Shown here: positions 27,448-35,847 of the stretch, piece by piece
Layout of the letters: the number at the start of each line of letters is the position of its first letter
How positions within the stretch are numbered: the stretch's first letter is position 1
DNA from: Streptomyces sp. NBC_01353
Lineage (GTDB): Bacteria; Actinomycetota; Actinomycetes; Streptomycetales; Streptomycetaceae
Direction: 5' to 3'
Assembly: GCF_036237275.1 (NCBI RefSeq)
Contig: NZ_CP108352.1
Span: forward strand, 8,271,501-8,335,500
DNA: 64,000 bases
Notes under the pieces: model-generated
What the model was told of the DNA's origin: nothing
The model's input: only the letters and a program-made list of their open reading frames with translations
The model's database searches: none
Position numbers and translations under genes: made by a program

Positions 27448-28728
27448 GTGCGACCAAGACTCTTCGGCGCGACCGCCTCCGTGGCCGCACTCGGACTACT
27501 GGGCTCCCTCGTCACCTCCTGCGGCTCGTCCGGGAGCGGCGGCGAGATGACACTGCGCTTGGTGGCCGCCGAGTACGGCACCAGCCCGGCGACCAGCTCC
27601 AAGGCGTACTGGGACGAACTGACCACCGCCTTCACCGCCGCCCACCCCGGCAGGAAGGTCGAGGTGACGCTCTACCCGTGGGCCGACGTCGACCGCGAGG
27701 TCACCCGCCTGGTCAAGGAAGGCAATGCCCCGGACGTGGCCCTGATGGGCGCATACTCCGACTTCGCAGCGCAGGGCCGCCTCTACGCCGCAAGTGAGCT
27801 CCTGTCGGTCAAGGCCGAGGCGAACTTCCTGCCGCCGCTTGCGGAGGCGGGTTCGATCGGCAACACCCTCTACGGCTTGCCCTTCGTGGCCAGCAGCCGG
27901 CTGCTCTTCTACAACGAGACACTGTTCGACAAGGCCGGAGCGAAGCCGCCGAAGACCTGGGAGGAACTCGAGGACGCGGCCAAGGCACTGAAGAAGGAGG
28001 ACGTGCTCTTCCCTTACGCGCTGCCGCTCGGCCCCGAGGAGGCCCATGCCGAAGCCCTGATCTGGGAGCTGAGCAACGGCGGAGGGTACGCCGGCACCAG
28101 CGGCGGCTACAACATCGCGTCCGAGCAGAACACCCAGACGTTCCGCTGGATCAAGGACAACCTGGTAGCGCCCGGCCTGACCGGCCCGGTTCCACCGGCC
28201 GAACTCAACCGGCAGGACGCCTTCACGGCCTTTCTGCGCGGCCAGGTCGGCATGCTCAACGGCTACCCCTCACTCCTCCACGAGGCGAGGGCGAAGGGCA
28301 TGAAGGTCGGCACACTCAGCATGCCGGTGTCAGACACGCTGAATGACGGGCAGCCCTTGCCATCGGCGGGCGTCGCCGACTGGATGATGGCCTTCAAGCG
28401 CGACGACAATCGTCAATTGGTGGGCGCTTTCCTGGAATTCGTCTATGAGGACAAGAACCTCGGCGAGTTCGCCGGGCGCTACCATCTGTTGCCCTCGACG
28501 GTGTCCGCGAGCCAATCCTCCAAGGCCGCGGCGGCGGATCCCAGCGGCGCGCAGTTCCTGAACGCACTGCGCAATGCCGAGCTCTACCCGGTCAATGAAC
28601 CGTCCTGGCTGCAGGTCAGCGACACCATCAAGCGGAACATCGGCAAGGCCGTCGCGCCGTCCGCCGACCCGAAGGCCGTGCTGGAGGGCATCGCCCGGGA
28701 GGTCCACGACATGGCGAAGCAGACGTAG
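27448..28728 (+). CDS. Extracellular solute-binding lipoprotein (sugar ABC type)
   Basis: A 426-residue substrate-binding protein. The signal has a lipobox LVTSC (Cys25 is the lipidation site), followed by a family-1 (MalE-like) two-lobe fold. Visible segments are AFTAAHPGRKVEVTLYPWAD, NAPDVALMGAYSD, LYGLPFVASSRLLFYNETLF and KAGAKPPKTWEEL. The start is GTG 27448, with AGGA 8 bases upstream. Such proteins hand sugars to an ABC permease. No permease or ATPase gene follows, so this is an orphan and must share a transporter encoded elsewhere. It is divergent from the kinase pseudogene. Confidence 0.88.
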   Translation: MRPRLFGATASVAALGLLGSLVTSCGSSGSGGEMTLRLVAAEYGTSPATSSKAYWDELTTAFTAAHPGRKVEVTLYPWADVDREVTRLVKEGNAPDVALMGAYSDFAAQGRLYAASELLSVKAEANFLPPLAEAGSIGNTLYGLPFVASSRLLFYNETLFDKAGAKPPKTWEELEDAAKALKKEDVLFPYALPLGPEEAHAEALIWELSNGGGYAGTSGGYNIASEQNTQTFRWIKDNLVAPGLTGPVPPAELNRQDAFTAFLRGQVGMLNGYPSLLHEARAKGMKVGTLSMPVSDTLNDGQPLPSAGVADWMMAFKRDDNRQLVGAFLEFVYEDKNLGEFAGRYHLLPSTVSASQSSKAAAADPSGAQFLNALRNAELYPVNEPSWLQVSDTIKRNIGKAVAPSADPKAVLEGIAREVHDMAKQT

Positions 28729-29730
28729 GCGGTCCCCGGAGTCTGCGGAGACCGACCGCTTCTCCCGGCGTGCGTTCTCTCGACTTCCCCTTTCTTCCCC
28801 TTCCCGGCCGGACGGATCACTGTGGGGATTCGGCTCCGCACGGGTGGAGTCGCAACCCGCCGCTTCTCATCCCTCGCAGGCGGCCCCGCGGTGTCCGCTG
28901 ATGCCGTGATCGAGCAGGCCGCGGCAGCCTTCCGAGTCGAACCCGAAAGCATCACCGTCACCCTGCTCCAGGATCAGACCGTCATGAACGCCGACGGGCC
29001 GGCATGACAGGTGACATCGACACGGCCGACGCCCGCCCTGCGGGCCACCGGCCGCACCTTCAAGGGGTTCACCGCCCTCTACTCCCCTCAGACCGGGGGC
29101 TTCTCGAAGCGTACTGGGGCGACATGTGCCGCGGCGCCTGTTCCTCCAGCGCGTTCGCCGTGCCGGACATGACCCCACCACAGCCGTCACCCACCGACCT
29201 CCTCAAGATTGAAGGAGTCCCTGTTCCACACCGAGGACTCCTGACCGTCGGACCAGCTGGACACGCCGAATGGTCACGATCGCACGTTGTGGCATGGTAT
29301 CGGCGGGTATCGCCCGATCGACCGTGGATCTCCGGCTCAGGGCACCGGGTGATCAGGGCGCCGGCGATGTGGGCGGCGGGCCGCCGGTTTGGCCATACAC
29401 TCGCTCCATGGGGCGCACGAGTTCGACGAGGCAGTGCCTGCGGCAGGCCGCGTCCGGAGTGCGTCCGGCCGTCGTCGCCCCGGCCACCGCCGCCGACGTC
29501 GAGGCGCCCCGGACCCGCCGTATCGCGCTGCACGGCCACGGCTAGCGATCCTCGTCCCCGGCGCGCCGCTCTCCATGCCCTACGTCGGCCCCCTGAGTCC
29601 GCCTCGCCCGCCGCTCGCCGGGCGGTCTCCGCCTCCGCTCCACGTCACCACAGCAGCCTTCCGGCACTTGCCGACGCTGCCGCCTGGCTACGGCCGCACC
29701 ACGGGGCCGGGCCACCTCGAAGGGATCATT
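28729..29730. other. 1-kb gap with possible coding relics
   Basis: No gene can be called firmly. At 28822-29007 (+) a 61-codon frame ends AAFRVEPESITVTLLQDQTV. A second frame around 29014-29120 reads RATGRTFKGFTALYSPQTGG. Both have fair codon bias but no ribosome sites, and they look like pieces of decayed genes. 29120-29730 shows no coding signal. The promoter of the MurE-like gene should lie near the right end. Confidence 0.35.
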
Positions 29731-31251
29731 GTGAAGCTGAGCGAGTTGCTGGCCGGGCAGGAGCACCATGTACTCCAGGGTGACCCGAGCAGAACGCTGA
29801 TCACCGCGGGGACGACCTTCGACGTGGACCGGGTGACGCCGGGTTGCCTGTTCATCGCCGTACCCGGCCACCGGGAGGGCGGGCACGGCTCCGCCGCGCC
29901 CGCGCTCGCCCGCGGAGCGGCCGCTGTACTCGTCGACGGCACGGAACCGGCGCTGTCGGCATCGGTATGGGCGCCGGGCGCGTGTGCCGTGCGGGTGCCG
30001 GACATCCGCAGGGCGGCCGCGGTCGTGACCTCCCGCTACTTCGGCGAACCGGGGCGGCAGATGGACGTGGTGGCCATCACCGGCACCAACGGCAAGACAT
30101 CGGTCTCGTACATGGTCGAGTCCGCCCTGCGGATCTCCGAGGGCGCGAAGGTGGGAGTCATCGGGACGGCCGGCAGCCGTATCGGCGACGAGCTGATCCC
30201 GATGCCACGATCGGTGTTGACCACCCCGGAGTCGCCTGACCTGCAGTATCTCCTGGGGCGCATGCGCGACCGTGGGACCGGCAGTGTGGTGCTGGAGGCT
30301 ACGTCGATGGCCCTGCTGACGCACCGGGTGGACCGTACGTTCATCGACGTCGGGGTGTTCACCAACCTGACGCAGGACCACCTCGACGACCACGGAACGA
30401 TGGCGAACTACCGGGACGCCAAGCTACGCCTCTTCCAGGGGCTGTGCCGGCGCGCAGTGGTCAATGCCGACGACCCGGTGGGCGCCGGGATCGTGGCGAT
30501 GATGCCGGGTGCGGTGACCACGTACGCCCTCGATGTTCCGGCGGACTACCGGGCGACCGACCTGGCCGTCAGCGCTTCCGGCACGCGGTTCACCCTCCAC
30601 CACGGCGGGCGCACGTATCAGGTGTCGATCCCGGTCCCGGGCCGGTTCTCGGTGGCCAACGCGCTCGCCACCCTGGCCACGTGCCACGTCCTCGGACACG
30701 AGCTGTCCGCCCTCGTCGCCGCACTCGACCGGATGCCGCCCGTCCCCGGCCGGTTCGAGCGCTTCGACACCCCGGGCGGTACCTCCGTGATCGTGGACTA
30801 CGCCCATTCCCCTGACTCATTGGACAAGGTCCTGACCACCATCCGCGGCTACGCGCGAGGCCGGGTGATCACCGTCTTCGGCTGCGGCGGCGACCGGGAC
30901 ACGACGAAGCGGGCCGACATGGGGCGGATCGCCGGGGACCACTCCGACCTGTGCGTCCTCACCTCGGACAACCCGCGCAACGAGGACCCGCAGGCCATCC
31001 TGGACCAGATCGCCCCCGGCCTCGCCGCGACCGGCACACCGTTCGAGCGGATCGCCGACCGCCGCGATGCCATCTCGTTCGCCTTGTCCGCAGCCGGCCC
31101 GGAGGACACCATCCTGATTGCCGGCAAGGGCAGCGAACCGCACCAGATCGTCGGCGAGGAGCTGCTGCCCTTCAGCGACATGGCCACCGTGCGTGAACTC
31201 GCCTTGGAACGGACGTCCGCCCGGTCCCCCGTCCCTCGGTCTGCCGCGTGA
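29731..31251 (+). CDS. MurE-like Mur ligase (second copy type)
   Basis: A 506-residue Mur ligase. It has an N-terminal UDP-binding domain, the central ATP loop GTNGKTS (118-124) and a C-terminal domain with DNPRNEDP at 413-420. That motif is the one MurE uses to hold meso-diaminopimelate. Known MurE adds DAP or Lys to UDP-MurNAc-L-Ala-D-Glu in the cytosol. The housekeeping murE lies in the dcw cluster; here no other cell-wall gene is near, so this is a paralogue. It could serve as a reserve or resistant ligase or join a peptide in specialised metabolism. The start is GTG 29731 after AAGGGA. Chain length and motifs are intact. Confidence 0.85.
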   Translation: MKLSELLAGQEHHVLQGDPSRTLITAGTTFDVDRVTPGCLFIAVPGHREGGHGSAAPALARGAAAVLVDGTEPALSASVWAPGACAVRVPDIRRAAAVVTSRYFGEPGRQMDVVAITGTNGKTSVSYMVESALRISEGAKVGVIGTAGSRIGDELIPMPRSVLTTPESPDLQYLLGRMRDRGTGSVVLEATSMALLTHRVDRTFIDVGVFTNLTQDHLDDHGTMANYRDAKLRLFQGLCRRAVVNADDPVGAGIVAMMPGAVTTYALDVPADYRATDLAVSASGTRFTLHHGGRTYQVSIPVPGRFSVANALATLATCHVLGHELSALVAALDRMPPVPGRFERFDTPGGTSVIVDYAHSPDSLDKVLTTIRGYARGRVITVFGCGGDRDTTKRADMGRIAGDHSDLCVLTSDNPRNEDPQAILDQIAPGLAATGTPFERIADRRDAISFALSAAGPEDTILIAGKGSEPHQIVGEELLPFSDMATVRELALERTSARSPVPRSAA

Positions 31252-31522
31252 TCCGTTCGTAGCGGCGGGACAAGTGAGCTGTGCTCACCGGTCCCCTCCT
31301 GGGCCGGGCCGGGCCGGGGCCAGCGGGCGGTGTACCGGTCGTTGACAAGAGGGTCTGGCCGTTGGCCTATCAGCGCCTCGCCAGAGCAGGACATCTACCG
31401 CCCAGGGCGTTCCGAGGCGCCAGAACGCTGCTACTTCTCATCAACATTCGAGCAGCCGACAACCGCCTGGGGGTCCGAGAAATCACCAACAAGCGCTTTT
31501 CGACCTGACCTACGCAGCCAGG

Positions 31523-32566
31523 GTGCCGTGCGGCCGGCACGCTGCTTCTCGTGTCGCCCTTCATCGGTCAGGCGACCGACCGTTAGGCTCGCGTCGCCAC
31601 AAAGGTCCGATCTTCACGGAGGGCAGGGCGACGGGGAACAATCGAGAGCGCCTCGTCAGAACACTGACGTTCTGGCTGCGGCCGGCCTTCGCATTGCGGG
31701 TCATCAACCGGTTTCAGAAGATCGTGGGATTCGACCGCTCGATGGCCCTGGCGTCCAGCGCCCTGACAGCGTTGGTCCCGCTCGCCATCCTCCTCGGCGC
31801 CGTCTTGAGCAACTTCGTTCACTACGACGCCGCAGAGCAGATCATCAAGCGCTACAACCTCACCGGAGCAGGGGCCACGGCAGTCAGCTCGCTGTTCTCC
31901 CCTGCCGAAGCGACCAGCGCGAGCGTGGGCATCTTCGGGGTCGTGTTTCTGACGATCTCGGTACTGAGCTTCGCGCGCGCCGCCCAGCGGCTCTTCGAAC
32001 AGGTATGGGAACTCAAGCCCCTCAGCGTGCGCAACACGCGCAACGGCTTGTGGTGGATTCTCACTCTCGGTGGCTACGTAGGGGGCACCACGTTGCTCTC
32101 CGCACTCGTTGACGGGGGCGCGCTGGGCCTGGTCGCCGTGGTGTGTGGCGTACTGGTGACCGCTGCCTTCCTCGTCTGGAGCGGCTGGATCCTGTCGGCG
32201 AAACGGATCAGCTGGCCGGACCTGCTTCCCTTCGGCATCACCGGCGCCGTCCTGACGGCGGCCTATTCAGTGGGCGCAACCATCTACATGCCGCATCTCT
32301 TCAACTCTTCCGCGGCACGCTACGGGGTGGTGGGTGCCGTCTTCGCGATGATCTCCGCCCTCTTCGCAGCCATGCTCGTCCTGGTTGCATCGGCGGCACT
32401 GGGACGAGAAGTACAAGACGAGCTCAGCCGGATCCGTCAGGGCCACCGCCCTTCCGACCACGAGGTCCGCCGACAGTGGGACAGCGTGGTCGAGCAGACT
32501 CGGTCACGATGGCGCACGGTACGCGAACAGGTCTCTCATCATCGGATCAAGAGCCCGAACCATTGA
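31523..32566 (+). CDS. YihY/BrkB family inner-membrane protein
   Basis: An integral membrane protein with about six spans (for example ALTALVPLAILLGAVLSNF, GIFGVVFLTISVLSF and VVGAVFAMISALFAAMLVL) and a charged C-terminal tail. It matches the YihY/BrkB family, whose role is unresolved. The start is doubtful. GTG 31523 is the only ordinary in-frame start upstream of the conserved part but has no ribosome site. A strong GGAGGG (31618-31623) instead stands seven bases before an in-frame ACG (31631), exactly where homologues begin (GNNRERLVRTLTFWLRPAF). Either ACG is used or an ATG has mutated. It is monocistronic; an IS derivative begins 6 bp past its stop. Confidence 0.8.
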   Translation: MPCGRHAASRVALHRSGDRPLGSRRHKGPIFTEGRATGNNRERLVRTLTFWLRPAFALRVINRFQKIVGFDRSMALASSALTALVPLAILLGAVLSNFVHYDAAEQIIKRYNLTGAGATAVSSLFSPAEATSASVGIFGVVFLTISVLSFARAAQRLFEQVWELKPLSVRNTRNGLWWILTLGGYVGGTTLLSALVDGGALGLVAVVCGVLVTAAFLVWSGWILSAKRISWPDLLPFGITGAVLTAAYSVGATIYMPHLFNSSAARYGVVGAVFAMISALFAAMLVLVASAALGREVQDELSRIRQGHRPSDHEVRRQWDSVVEQTRSRWRTVREQVSHHRIKSPNH

Positions 32567-32571
32567 CGGGC

Positions 32572-33000
32572 TAAGACCGACCGGCAAATGGTGGGTGGGG
32601 CAGCCCAGGCGGGCCCGAACGCAAGGCAGGCACGAGCCTGAGGGATCATGGAGTTCTTGACGCTCTGTGATCACCCGTAGGGCTCGTGCCTCTGCGGTCC
32701 CAACATGCCTTTCGGAACCCCTGTGGGACCACTTCGCCGCTCTGCTGCCGTGCGGAAGGGATACGCCGAGAGCCATCCGCTGGGTTGCCACCGGCGACGG
32801 ATTCCAGACCGGACCGTCTTCGAGTGCATCGTGCTCGCGCTGGTCCACGGCTCCGGCTACGCGTCGTGGACTTCCACCTCTACCTCGCCGCCACTCTCGT
32901 CAGGCTCCGCATGCTCATCCGACGCTCGACGAGCCGCTACCGCTGGGACGGCCGCCCCACCACCCGACGCCTCAAGTGATCCATCTGCCGGTCGGCCTCA
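32572..33000 (+). mobile_element. Internally deleted, non-autonomous copy of the neighbouring IS5-family element
   Basis: A 429-bp element with 20-bp imperfect terminal repeats (TAAGACCGACCGGCAAATGG at the left; the reverse complement of the right end matches 17 of 20). It keeps the first ~50 codons of the transposase (VPTCLSEPLWDHFAALLP, HPLGCHRRRIPDRTVFE) and the last ~37 (DFHLYLAATLVRLRMLIRRS, RYRWDGRPTTRRLK) of the intact copy at 33.8-34.8 kb. These are joined near 32863, removing about 550 bp of the catalytic core. It is inverted relative to the intact copy and cannot move by itself. Confidence 0.8.
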
Positions 33001-33762
33001 GCCCCAGTCCTGCAGCTGCTGGAGCAGGTCGGCGTCGCCCTCGATCCGCAGCGAGCCGGCCGGGATGCGCATGTACATGAGCAGGGCCATCTCGCTCACC
33101 GTGCCGTAGATGGCGGCGGTGGGCTTGCTCTCGGCGGCCTTCGCCGCGGTGAGGCGGGTGAAGCGGGAACCGGCGGCGTCCACCGTCTGGCGCCAGGAGC
33201 CGGCCTCGGCTGCGTGGTAGTCCATGGTGGCGGGCTCGCCCGGCCACGGGACCGTGCCGGTGCAGACGGTGGCCAGGAACTCCTCGATGGCGTCGACCGC
33301 CTCGGTCGTCGGCAGCTCCTGCGGGGTACCGGAGGCCAGCTGGGCGTCGTATGTGTGGATCAGCGATTCCGGGACGCGGCGCCGGGCCACGGCGGCCACC
33401 GTGTGCGGCGAGGCCAGCGGCTCCCACCAGGCCCAGCAGCCCCGGTCCGGGCCGGCCTCGCGCAGAGCAGTGAGCAGCTGCTCCGTCGAGTCGGCCAGCC
33501 AGGTTATGAGCTCCTCGCGCTCCCTGGGCGCCGCCAGCCCGTCCTTGCTCGGCCGTTCGTCGCCCGGCGCGGTGTTCAGCACGATGTAGGCCCAGAAGCG
33601 GTCCCCCTCGCTGAGGTGGTTCGCCAGGTCGTACAGCGTCCAGCCCGGGCAGGACGGGACGTCGGCGTCGAGGCTGGGGGCCGCGGCGACGGCGGCGCGG
33701 AACGCGGCGGAACGCTCGTCAATCATCCGCAGCAGGGCGGGGAAGTAGAGATGATCAGTCAC
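32998..33762 (-). CDS. Mycothiol-dependent maleylpyruvate isomerase family protein
   Basis: A 254-residue protein. The N-terminal MDMPI-type four-helix domain has CPGWTLYDLANHLSEGDRFW with the metal-site His. Late segments are RVPESLIHTYDAQLA and a C-terminal SCP2-like sheet (MALLMYMRIPAGSLRIEGD). Family members are metal-dependent thiol-linked isomerases or transferases that use mycothiol; the substrate here is unknown. The start is GTG 33762. The TGA stop is formed by the last three bases of the IS-derivative's terminal repeat, so the original C-terminus was probably trimmed by the insertion (the chain stops at LLQQLQDWG). The gene lies entirely between the two IS copies. Confidence 0.85.
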   Translation of the reverse strand: MTDHLYFPALLRMIDERSAAFRAAVAAAPSLDADVPSCPGWTLYDLANHLSEGDRFWAYIVLNTAPGDERPSKDGLAAPREREELITWLADSTEQLLTALREAGPDRGCWAWWEPLASPHTVAAVARRRVPESLIHTYDAQLASGTPQELPTTEAVDAIEEFLATVCTGTVPWPGEPATMDYHAAEAGSWRQTVDAAGSRFTRLTAAKAAESKPTAAIYGTVSEMALLMYMRIPAGSLRIEGDADLLQQLQDWG

Positions 33763-33803
33763 GCGGACCTTGTATCACCCGGACCGGGACTCTCGCACTC
33801 GAT

Positions 33804-34784
33804 TAAGACCGACCGGCAGATGGATCACTTGAGGCGTCGGGTGGTGGGGCGGCCGTCCCAGCGGTAGCGGCTCGTCGAGCGTCGGATGAGCATGCGGAGC
33901 GTGACGAGAGTCGCGGCAAGGTGGAGGTAGAACTCGACGACCGCGCCGTTCCTCTCGGTGCAGCGCCAGAGCTTGCCGTAGCCGTTCATCCACGAGTGCG
34001 TCCGTTCCACGGTCCACCGCTTGCCGGCCTGGATCGGGGCGGGTACGCCCTTGCGGGCGATCTCACCGGTGAAGCCCAACTCCCCGAGCAGAGTGCGGGA
34101 CTTGTTGTTGTCGTAGCCCCGGTCGAGGTTGACGTTCACATCCTCGGGCAGGGGTCCCACCTGTCCGATGGCCGCTTCGAGGGTCGGGCCGAGGAGAGGC
34201 GAGTCGTGGCGGTTGGCCCCTGCGGCGACCAGGCCGAGCGGGACGCCGCACGCGTCGGAGGCGAGCGAGCGCTTCAGGCCCTGCTTCCCGCGGTCGACCG
34301 GGGACCGGCCTGCGCACTCGCCGCCGCACGGGGCCTTGGTGATGCAGCCGTCGACGGATATCTCGGACAGCTCCAGGCCGATCATGCGGTCGTACGCCTG
34401 GAGCGCGATGGCGTGGACGGCCTCGGAAATCCCTTGCGCAGCCCACTCTTTGAGCCGTCGGCGGATGGTGCGGTCGGAGCATCCGGGACTGGACAGGCGC
34501 TCGTAACCCGAGCCGTGGACCAGCGCGAGCACCACGTGTTCGAACACGGTCCGGTCGGGGATTCTGCGGCGGTGGCAGCCGAGCGGGTGCCCCGCGGCGA
34601 ACTCCGGCCGTGTGGGTAGGAGTGCGGCGAACTGGTCCCAGAGGGGTTCGAGCAGACAAGATGGCAGCGCGGGCACGGCTGTCCTTCGTGATCACTGAGC
34701 GTAGAGAACTCCATGATCACGTGGACCCGTGCCCGTTCTACCGCCCGGGCCACCTCGCCGACACCTATTGCCGGTCGCTCTAAG
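33804..34784 (-). mobile_element. IS5-family insertion sequence, intact
   Basis: A 981-bp element. The left end is TAAGACCGACCGGCAGATGG, and the right end, read inward on the other strand, matches 15 of 20 (TTAGAGCGACCGGCAATAGG). The single transposase gene fills the interior. I could not see a convincing target duplication. The right end abuts the Hint-domain relic, which suggests insertion into that toxin gene. Confidence 0.75.
33825..34676 (-). CDS. IS5-family DDE transposase, full length
   Basis: 283 residues from GTG 34676 (AAGGACAGCC precedes it) to KTTRRLK-type basic end. The N-terminal helix-turn-helix domain (about 1-80, DRTIRRRLKEWAAQG) is followed by the DDE core. Its first Asp is in ISVDGCITKAPCGGE, the second Asp in NVNLDRGYDNNKS and the Glu in WTVERTHSWMNGYGKLWRC. 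All three catalytic residues and both ends are present, so it is probably active. It could also mobilise the deleted copy at 32.6 kb, whose ends match. Confidence 0.9.
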   Translation of the reverse strand: MPALPSCLLEPLWDQFAALLPTRPEFAAGHPLGCHRRRIPDRTVFEHVVLALVHGSGYERLSSPGCSDRTIRRRLKEWAAQGISEAVHAIALQAYDRMIGLELSEISVDGCITKAPCGGECAGRSPVDRGKQGLKRSLASDACGVPLGLVAAGANRHDSPLLGPTLEAAIGQVGPLPEDVNVNLDRGYDNNKSRTLLGELGFTGEIARKGVPAPIQAGKRWTVERTHSWMNGYGKLWRCTERNGAVVEFYLHLAATLVTLRMLIRRSTSRYRWDGRPTTRRLK

Positions 34785-35056
34785 CCAGCCACCGCCGCTG
34801 TCGGGGATCTCGTAGAGGCGCTCGACTCCGTGACGGGGCAGGGCGGTCCACGCCGTGTGGACGGCACCGTCCGGCCCCCGGCGACCGCGACTTCACCGAC
34901 ATCACCGTCGACGCGGCGCAGGGCCGCGGAACGGTCACGGCTACAGGCCACCATCCGTTCCGGGCCGACCGCGTGACGCGGTCGGCCCGATTACCGCCAG
35001 GGGAAGCGGAGATGCCGCTTCGAGGCTCGTCGGGTGGTGTCAGCCCGTCGTGGTAG
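34785..35056 (+). pseudogene. Hint-domain (polymorphic toxin) relic
   Basis: Immediately beyond the IS end one frame reads KPATAAVGDLVEALDSVTGQ and GGPRRVDGTVRPP. After loss of one C in a C run near 34880 a second frame continues GDRDFTDITVDAAQGRGTVT then ATGHHPF and stops with TAG at 35054-35056. The order 'xVGDxVxAxDxxTG, FTDxTVD, TATxHHPF' is typical of the Hint autoprocessing domain in RHS/WapA-type secreted toxins. Upstream toxin repeats and the downstream toxin tip are absent. Truncated by the IS and frameshifted, so non-functional. Confidence 0.6.
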
Positions 35057-35281
35057 ACAGAGGACCTTTTGACCAGCGGCAGGGGGAGAATCTCCGCTCG
35101 ACGTTTGGAGCGCGCGCCATGCCGGAAAGGGGTCCGCTCCTGGATCCGTCCAGTATTCGCGGCTGCTGGTGATCAGGCCGTTGTGGGCGGTGCAGAAGGA
35201 CGCCATCCGGTGGAGGCGGTTGACGTGGTGCGCCGAGTGGCGCGGATCGCGGTGTGCCAGGCGGCGCGGTCGGCGCCCGGG

Positions 35282-35668
35282 TTAGTTGGTGAGGGTGACG
35301 CAGGGGAGGCCTACGCTCTGGCCGCCGCGGAATCCTTCTGCACACAGTCGGGTCCCTGCGGGGAAGTGGCGCTGGGGATACGCCTGGTCCCGGTAGGTGC
35401 GGAACTTGGCGACGTCCTCGACCTTGGTCGTCGCGCTCCAGCCGTTCGTGGTCCACACGCGGGCGGAGATGCGGTTGGGCTGGTTGGTGTTCGTGACGGA
35501 CACCTCCACCCGGCCCAGGTAGGTGCCGGTGTCGTAGGTCTCGATGCAGACCGAGTGGTTGCACCACTTGCCGTCTGCCGCCGCGGGCGGGCTGGAGAAG
35601 ATGACGCAGCCGAGCGCCGCAGCGGTCGCTCCGACCGCTGAAACGATCTTCTTGGTGACGTCGTGCAT
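35282..35668 (-). CDS. Small secreted protein with four cysteines
   Basis: 128 residues from ATG 35668. A signal peptide (MHDVTKKIVSAVGATAAALG, cleavage after PPAAA) is followed by a ~97-residue beta-rich mature part. This contains four Cys (in KWCNHSVCIE, TRLCAEG and GLPCVTLTN), enough for two disulfides. It also holds VEVSVTNTNQPNRISARVWT, resembling an Ig-like sandwich. No family is recognised; similar small Cys-bearing secreted proteins occur in Streptomyces. No clear ribosome site lies before the ATG, so the start rests on the signal peptide. It is not coupled to any neighbour. Confidence 0.65.
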   Translation of the reverse strand: MHDVTKKIVSAVGATAAALGCVIFSSPPAAADGKWCNHSVCIETYDTGTYLGRVEVSVTNTNQPNRISARVWTTNGWSATTKVEDVAKFRTYRDQAYPQRHFPAGTRLCAEGFRGGQSVGLPCVTLTN

Positions 35669-35847
35669 GGAGTTTCTGAACCGTTCTTCCTGGCCCCGCA
35701 ATGAGGCACCCGATCTTCTCGGGGCCAGACCATTCGGCATGGTGCAAGCCTGAAGCCCCGCGCTCACCCAACGCGGGAAAAGATCACGAGTTACGCGTAG
35801 CTCTGTATGGGGTCTCGAGAACGCGTGTTGTTCAGTGACGGGATCGC

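Noticed and set aside
35057-35281. Minus-strand frame with MASFCTAHNGLITSSREYWT
   Set aside because: Protein-like for about 35 residues, but no start signal, domain or continuation; too weak to list as a gene.
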